From contig CAZKFM010000013.1 in the NCBI GenBank assembly GCA_964552195.1, positions 1-64,000 of the forward strand: a DNA stretch of 64,000 bases, in the 5' to 3' direction. Positions 60,731 to 64,000 of this stretch are shown piece by piece (within the stretch, counting starts at the first letter, position 1; every line of letters starts with the position of its first letter). The notes under the pieces are model-generated. The model was given only the letters and a program-made list of their open reading frames with translations. It ran no database searches and had not been told where the DNA came from. The DNA is from CAZKAP01 sp964552195 (GTDB lineage Bacteria; Bacteroidota; Bacteroidia; Flavobacteriales; Flavobacteriaceae). The position numbers and the translations under genes are program-made.

Positions 60731-60738
60731 CAAAGGTA
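60731..60738 (-). promoter_or_regulatory. Bacteroidota −7 box (TACCTTTG) for the MMPL–asnS unit
   Basis: This is an exact TAnnTTTG match on the minus strand, 19 bases upstream of the MMPL ATG at 60711, in the 87-base gap after frr. Confidence 0.5.
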
Positions 60739-60798
60739 AAAAAAACTAGGGCAGTGAACCTATCGAAACCGGCTAAATATGAGGGGTTTTCCGCGGCT

Positions 60799-61353
60799 TC
60801 AGACGGTCATGATTTCACCTTCCTTGGCAGCCAGAGCCTTGTCGATGCGCTGAATGTAGGAATCCGTCATTTCCTGTATGTCCACCTCCGCATTGCTGAT
60901 AACATCCTCGGAAAGCTCGAGTTTTTTAATCTCCTTATTGGCGTCCTGCCGGGCGCTGCGTACACCCACCTTCGCATCCTCGGCTTCGGATTTCGCCTGT
61001 TTGACCAGATCCTTCCTGCGCTCCTCGGTTAGCGGGGGAACGTTGATGATGATGCTCTCACCATTATTCATGGGGTTAAACCCGAGATTCGAATTGATGA
61101 TGGCTTTTTCAATTTCTGCTAAAAGTGACTTTTCCCAGGGCTGTACCGTTAACGTACGTGGATCGGGCGTATTGATATTCGAAACCTGAGACAGGGGAGT
61201 GCTGGTTCCGTAGTAATCAATCATGACCGTGGACAGCATCACCGGACTGGCTTTACCGGCCCTGATTTTCATGAAGGCCTTATCCAGGTGCTGGATGGCC
61301 GCTTCCATACTCTCTTTTGTCGAATCTAGGACAAATTTAACCTCTTCTTCCAT
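60799..61353 (-). CDS. frr: Ribosome recycling factor
   Basis: This 184-residue protein of the usual length splits post-termination ribosomes together with EF-G. It has the three-helix-bundle pattern: KASPVMLSTVMIDYYGTSTPLSQVSNI, then RTLTVQPWEKSLLAEIEKAI, NLGFNPMNNGESIIINVPPLTEERRKDLVKQAK and the C-terminal helix rich in Lys and Glu. It follows pyrH by 10 bases, a widely conserved pairing. Confidence 0.97.
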   Translation of the reverse strand: MEEEVKFVLDSTKESMEAAIQHLDKAFMKIRAGKASPVMLSTVMIDYYGTSTPLSQVSNINTPDPRTLTVQPWEKSLLAEIEKAIINSNLGFNPMNNGESIIINVPPLTEERRKDLVKQAKSEAEDAKVGVRSARQDANKEIKKLELSEDVISNAEVDIQEMTDSYIQRIDKALAAKEGEIMTV

Positions 61354-61363
61354 GGGATTGTCA

Positions 61364-62074
61364 TTAAATTACGGTCACTGTGGTTCCTATTTCCTCACCC
61401 CGAACGATCTTAGTCAGGTTGCCCCGGGTATTCATGTCGAAGACCACTATGGGAAGGTCGTTTTCCTGGCTCAGGGTAAAGGCGGTGGTATCCATTACTT
61501 TTAATCCGAGGCGAAGTACCTCAGCAAACGATATGTTGTCGAATTTGGTGGCGGAGCTATCCTTTTCGGGGTCGGAGGTATAGATTCCGTCTACTCGGGT
61601 ACCCTTGAGGATGACATCCGCTTTGATTTCAATGGCCCTCAACACAGCAGCCGAGTCGGTTGTAAAATAGGGGTTTCCGGTACCTCCACCGAAAATCACT
61701 ACCCGACCCTTTTCCAGGTGCCGTATAGCCCTTCGTCTAATGAAGGGTTCGGCAACCTCGTTGATCTGAATTGCCGATTGAACGCGGGTATCCATTCCTG
61801 CATGCTCCATGGCGCTTTGCAGTGCCAGGGCATTGATTACCGTGGCCAGCATGCCCATGTGGTCGCCCTGGACCCGGTCCATTCCCTGTCCGACCCCCTG
61901 AAGCCCACGGAAGATATTGCCACCTCCTATTACTATAGCCACTTCCACGCCCAGGTCTACAATGGATTTCACTTCCTCGGCGTATTCCTTTAGTCGTAGG
62001 GGATCGATTCCGTACTGTTGTCCGCCCATAAGAGCTTCTCCGCTGAGCTTTAATAGGATCCTTTGGTACTTCAT
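61364..62074 (-). CDS. pyrH: UMP kinase
   Basis: This 236-residue amino-acid-kinase-fold protein phosphorylates UMP to UDP in pyrimidine synthesis. Landmarks are LLKLSGEALMGGQQYGIDP, VAIVIGGGNIFRG, MDRVQGDHMGMLATVINALA, FGGGTGNPYFTTDSAAVLRA and ILKGTRVDGIYTSDP. It is the first gene of a pyrH–frr unit separated from tsf by a strong terminator and with its own promoter box. Confidence 0.97.
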   Translation of the reverse strand: MKYQRILLKLSGEALMGGQQYGIDPLRLKEYAEEVKSIVDLGVEVAIVIGGGNIFRGLQGVGQGMDRVQGDHMGMLATVINALALQSAMEHAGMDTRVQSAIQINEVAEPFIRRRAIRHLEKGRVVIFGGGTGNPYFTTDSAAVLRAIEIKADVILKGTRVDGIYTSDPEKDSSATKFDNISFAEVLRLGLKVMDTTAFTLSQENDLPIVVFDMNTRGNLTKIVRGEEIGTTVTVI

Positions 62075-62093
62075 GCAGTGATTTTTCTGCTTT

Positions 62094-62101
62094 CAAAAAT
62101 A
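62094..62101 (-). promoter_or_regulatory. Bacteroidota −7 box (TATTTTTG) for pyrH–frr
   Basis: This is an exact TAnnTTTG match on the minus strand between the tsf terminator and the pyrH ATG (62074), 19 bases from the start. Confidence 0.5.
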
Positions 62102-62149
62102 CATAAAAATCATCCTGAAATACAGATACAACGGGAGCCGACGGGCGCT

Positions 62150-62181
62150 AAATAAAAAGCACCGCCGGTAAAGGCAGTGCT
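62150..62181 (-). terminator. Rho-independent terminator after tsf
   Basis: On the minus strand, AGCACTGCC pairs with GGCGGTGCT (nine pairs including one G·T wobble) around a six-base loop, followed by TTTTTATT. It ends the rpsB–tsf transcript 23 bases after the tsf stop. Confidence 0.85.
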
Positions 62182-62204
62182 TGGTTCAGGAAAAATCCTT
62201 TGTA

Positions 62205-63032
62205 TTAGTTGGTCAGGGCCACACGCTGGAAACCGGTTACCTGCAGGTCGCTTTTCAGGGTTTTTACGTATTGAGCCACACTGATCTTGCTGTCTTTAAT
62301 GAAGTCCTGGTTCACCAGAGTGTTGTCTTTGAAGAAACGCTTGAGCTTACCCTTGGCAATGTTATCCAGCATTTCTTCAGGCTTTCCTTCCTGACGCAGC
62401 TGATCCTTGGCAATCTCGATTTCCTTCTCGATGACGTCCTGAGATACACCCTCCTCGTTCAGCGCCACCGGATTCATGGCGGCGGCCTGCATGGCTACAT
62501 CCTTGGCAACGGTTTCTGCCCCTTCTACGGACTGAGACAGTCCTACCAGAGTAGCAATCTTATTGCCGGCATGTATGTACGAGCCAACGAAAGGGGCTTC
62601 AAGCTTCTCGAAGCTGCCAATCTCTATTTTTTCACCGATGACACCGGTCTGCTCGGTTAACTTCTCCGACACCTTCATGCCTTCGAAATCGGCATCCATG
62701 AATGCATCTTTGGAATCGTATTCAAGCGCCAGTTCGGCAAGATGGTTCGCCAGGGCGACGAACTGTTCGTTCTTGGCCACGAAGTCCGTCTCGCAATTGA
62801 GCGAAATGATTACCCCGGACTTGTGGTCACCTGATACCTTTGCAATGGCGGCACCCTCGGAAGATTCCCTGTCGGCCCTGTTGGCGGCGACCTTCTGTCC
62901 CTTCTTTCTCAGTATTTCGATTGCCTTATCGAAATCACCTTCTGATTCGATCAGGGCCTTCTTGCAGTCCATCATGCCTGCGCCGGTAGTCTTTCTCAGC
63001 TTATTAACTTCTGCTGCGGTTATGTTCGCCAT
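62205..63032 (-). CDS. tsf: Translation elongation factor Ts
   Basis: This 275-residue protein recycles EF-Tu by GDP release. The N-terminal UBA-like segment (ITAAEVNKLRKTTGAGMMDCKKALIE, then GDFDKAIEILRKKG) is followed by the core (VIISLNCETDFVAKNEQF) and GGSYIHAGNKIATL-like motifs. It is 75 bases after rpsB, the standard rpsB–tsf order. Confidence 0.97.
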   Translation of the reverse strand: MANITAAEVNKLRKTTGAGMMDCKKALIESEGDFDKAIEILRKKGQKVAANRADRESSEGAAIAKVSGDHKSGVIISLNCETDFVAKNEQFVALANHLAELALEYDSKDAFMDADFEGMKVSEKLTEQTGVIGEKIEIGSFEKLEAPFVGSYIHAGNKIATLVGLSQSVEGAETVAKDVAMQAAAMNPVALNEEGVSQDVIEKEIEIAKDQLRQEGKPEEMLDNIAKGKLKRFFKDNTLVNQDFIKDSKISVAQYVKTLKSDLQVTGFQRVALTN

Positions 63033-63107
63033 CGTATATGTTGTTGGATTTAAATTCTGTGTAAAATAAAAGACAATGAACGGGAATGCATTTAGGGGAA
63101 TGTTAAG

Positions 63108-64000
63108 TTATTCTACACCTCCCTTAACATTATCCTGCCATTCCTTGAGCTCGTCCCACTTGCCTGCGGCAGCCATGCCAGCTTGTTTTGGCCAGGATGT
63201 CGGGTCGAGGTGGGCCAGGGTAGAGCTCTCCTCCGTCAGTATTTCGCTGATTTTCTCCGGAGTCAGATCGGCCAGGGCCTGAAAGCTGTCCACACCTGCT
63301 TTCACCAGGGCTTCAGCGGCCTTTGGACCAATGCCTTCGATGGTGGTGAGGTCCACGACCTCGGGTTCCGCTGCAGGAGTCGCTGCTTCCTCTACCGCCG
63401 CTGGGCTTTCTTCTGCAGGGGTAGCTTCCTCTGCTGTCGGGATTTCCTTATCAGGAGCCGCTTCCTCTGCAACGGGTTCTACCTCCTCAACCGGTTTCTC
63501 CGCTTTCGTTTCCTTTTCTTCAGAAGAGACTTCTTCTGTCTCTGCCGGTTCGGAGGCTACAGCCTCTTCAACCGCGGATTCCTTGACATCTGCACTAGCC
63601 ACTTCATCTTCCCCGCCTTCTTGATCGGCTTGCTTATCGTTTTTTCTCTCTGAAAGTCCTTCAGCTATCGCCTCTGTTACCGCGGTCATTACAATCTCTA
63701 TGGATTTGCCGGCATCGTCGTTTGAGGGGATAATGAAATCTATGGGTCGGGGATCGGAATTGGTATCTACCATCGCGAAGATGGGGATGTTCAGTTTCTG
63801 GGCTTCCTTAACCGCGATGTGCTCCCTAAGGGTATCCACTATGAAGATGGCACCGGGCAGGCGAGTCATGTCGGCTATGGAACCGAGGTTCTTCTCGAGT
63901 TTAGCCCGCAGTCGGTCCACCTGCAGTCGCTCCTTCTTGGAGAGCGTGTTAAACGTACCATCCTTCTTCATGCGGTCGATGGCCGCCATTTTTTTTACGG
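63108..64000 (-). CDS. rpsB: 30S ribosomal protein S2, partial, with a C-terminal extension
   Basis: The frame runs off the right edge: the bases before the internal ATG at 63989 translate as VKK, in frame with S2's AVKKMAAIDRM, so the N-terminus lies outside. S2 core motifs include LPGAIFIVDTLREHIAVKEAQKL and MVDTNSDPRPIDFIIPSNDDA. After the usual S2 end (around GLSERKND) there is an extra ~175 residues: a Glu/Ala/Pro/Val-rich acidic stretch and a helix-hairpin-helix-like segment (VDLTTIEGIGPKAAEALVKAG, then VDSFQALADLTPEKI). Similar extensions occur on some Bacteroidota ribosomal proteins. tsf follows. Confidence 0.95.
   Translation of the reverse strand, partial: VKKMAAIDRMKKDGTFNTLSKKERLQVDRLRAKLEKNLGSIADMTRLPGAIFIVDTLREHIAVKEAQKLNIPIFAMVDTNSDPRPIDFIIPSNDDAGKSIEIVMTAVTEAIAEGLSERKNDKQADQEGGEDEVASADVKESAVEEAVASEPAETEEVSSEEKETKAEKPVEEVEPVAEEAAPDKEIPTAEEATPAEESPAAVEEAATPAAEPEVVDLTTIEGIGPKAAEALVKAGVDSFQALADLTPEKISEILTEESSTLAHLDPTSWPKQAGMAAAGKWDELKEWQDNVKGGVE

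Noticed and set aside
1..64000. Insertion sequences, integrases, phage genes and attachment sites
   Set aside because: No transposase or integrase motif and no convincing terminal inverted or direct repeats were seen outside the coding repeats.

Overview
The window is chromosomal DNA from a member of the Bacteroidota, most likely a marine-type Flavobacteriaceae with a moderately high GC content. This rests on several signs: a type IX secretion (T9SS) cargo with a gliding-motility-type C-terminal domain next to PorP/SprF-like and PorE-like genes; recurring TAnnTTTG promoter boxes a few bases upstream of start codons; the ExbB–membrane protein–ExbD–ExbD operon; and a DegT aminotransferase–galE–sucA–sucB run. 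Start codons mostly lack a strong Shine-Dalgarno sequence, as is usual in this group. I see no insertion sequence, CRISPR array, prophage or replication origin.

Left edge (1–4 kb): an accessory, partly decayed zone. Fragments at 983–1106 and 1184–1288 look like the tail and head of vanished TIR–FGE genes. They lie just upstream of an intact gene (1478–2929) for a membrane-anchored protein with an N-terminal TIR domain and an FGE/SUMF1-fold C-terminal domain. Next come an HMA metal-binding protein, a rhodanese gene broken by an in-frame TAA, and a small lipoprotein.

Adhesin block (4–32.4 kb, minus strand): one giant open frame of about 8,480 codons encodes a secreted surface protein. It consists of a signal peptide, Ig-like start, a long HYR-repeat array, about 34 Calx-beta repeats, two DUF11/DUF7507-like repeats and a type B T9SS sorting domain. 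Directly downstream are its probable secretion and attachment partners, PorP/SprF-like and PorE-like genes. A 999-bp tandem duplication lies inside the Calx-beta array.

32.6–42.9 kb: mostly metabolic and accessory genes. They include a secreted alpha/beta hydrolase next to a membrane-sensor AraC regulator, an SDR and an NAD-dependent epimerase that overlap, several membrane or secreted proteins of unknown function, a photolyase/cryptochrome, a sugar MFS transporter and Kdo transferase (waaA).

43–54 kb (plus strand): sugar-nucleotide enzymes (DegT aminotransferase, galE), 2-oxoglutarate dehydrogenase E1 and E2 (sucA, sucB), a TatD nuclease overlapping an asparaginase, tRNA-Ser(GGA), and an ExbB/ExbD energy-transducing operon ending in a clear terminator. 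A small outer-membrane barrel follows.

54.7–64 kb (minus strand): housekeeping genes in the order rpsB (partial)–tsf, terminator, pyrH–frr, an MMPL/RND transporter, asnS, rpoN and a PAP2-like membrane protein. The rpsB product carries a long acidic extension that ends in a helix-hairpin-helix-like segment.
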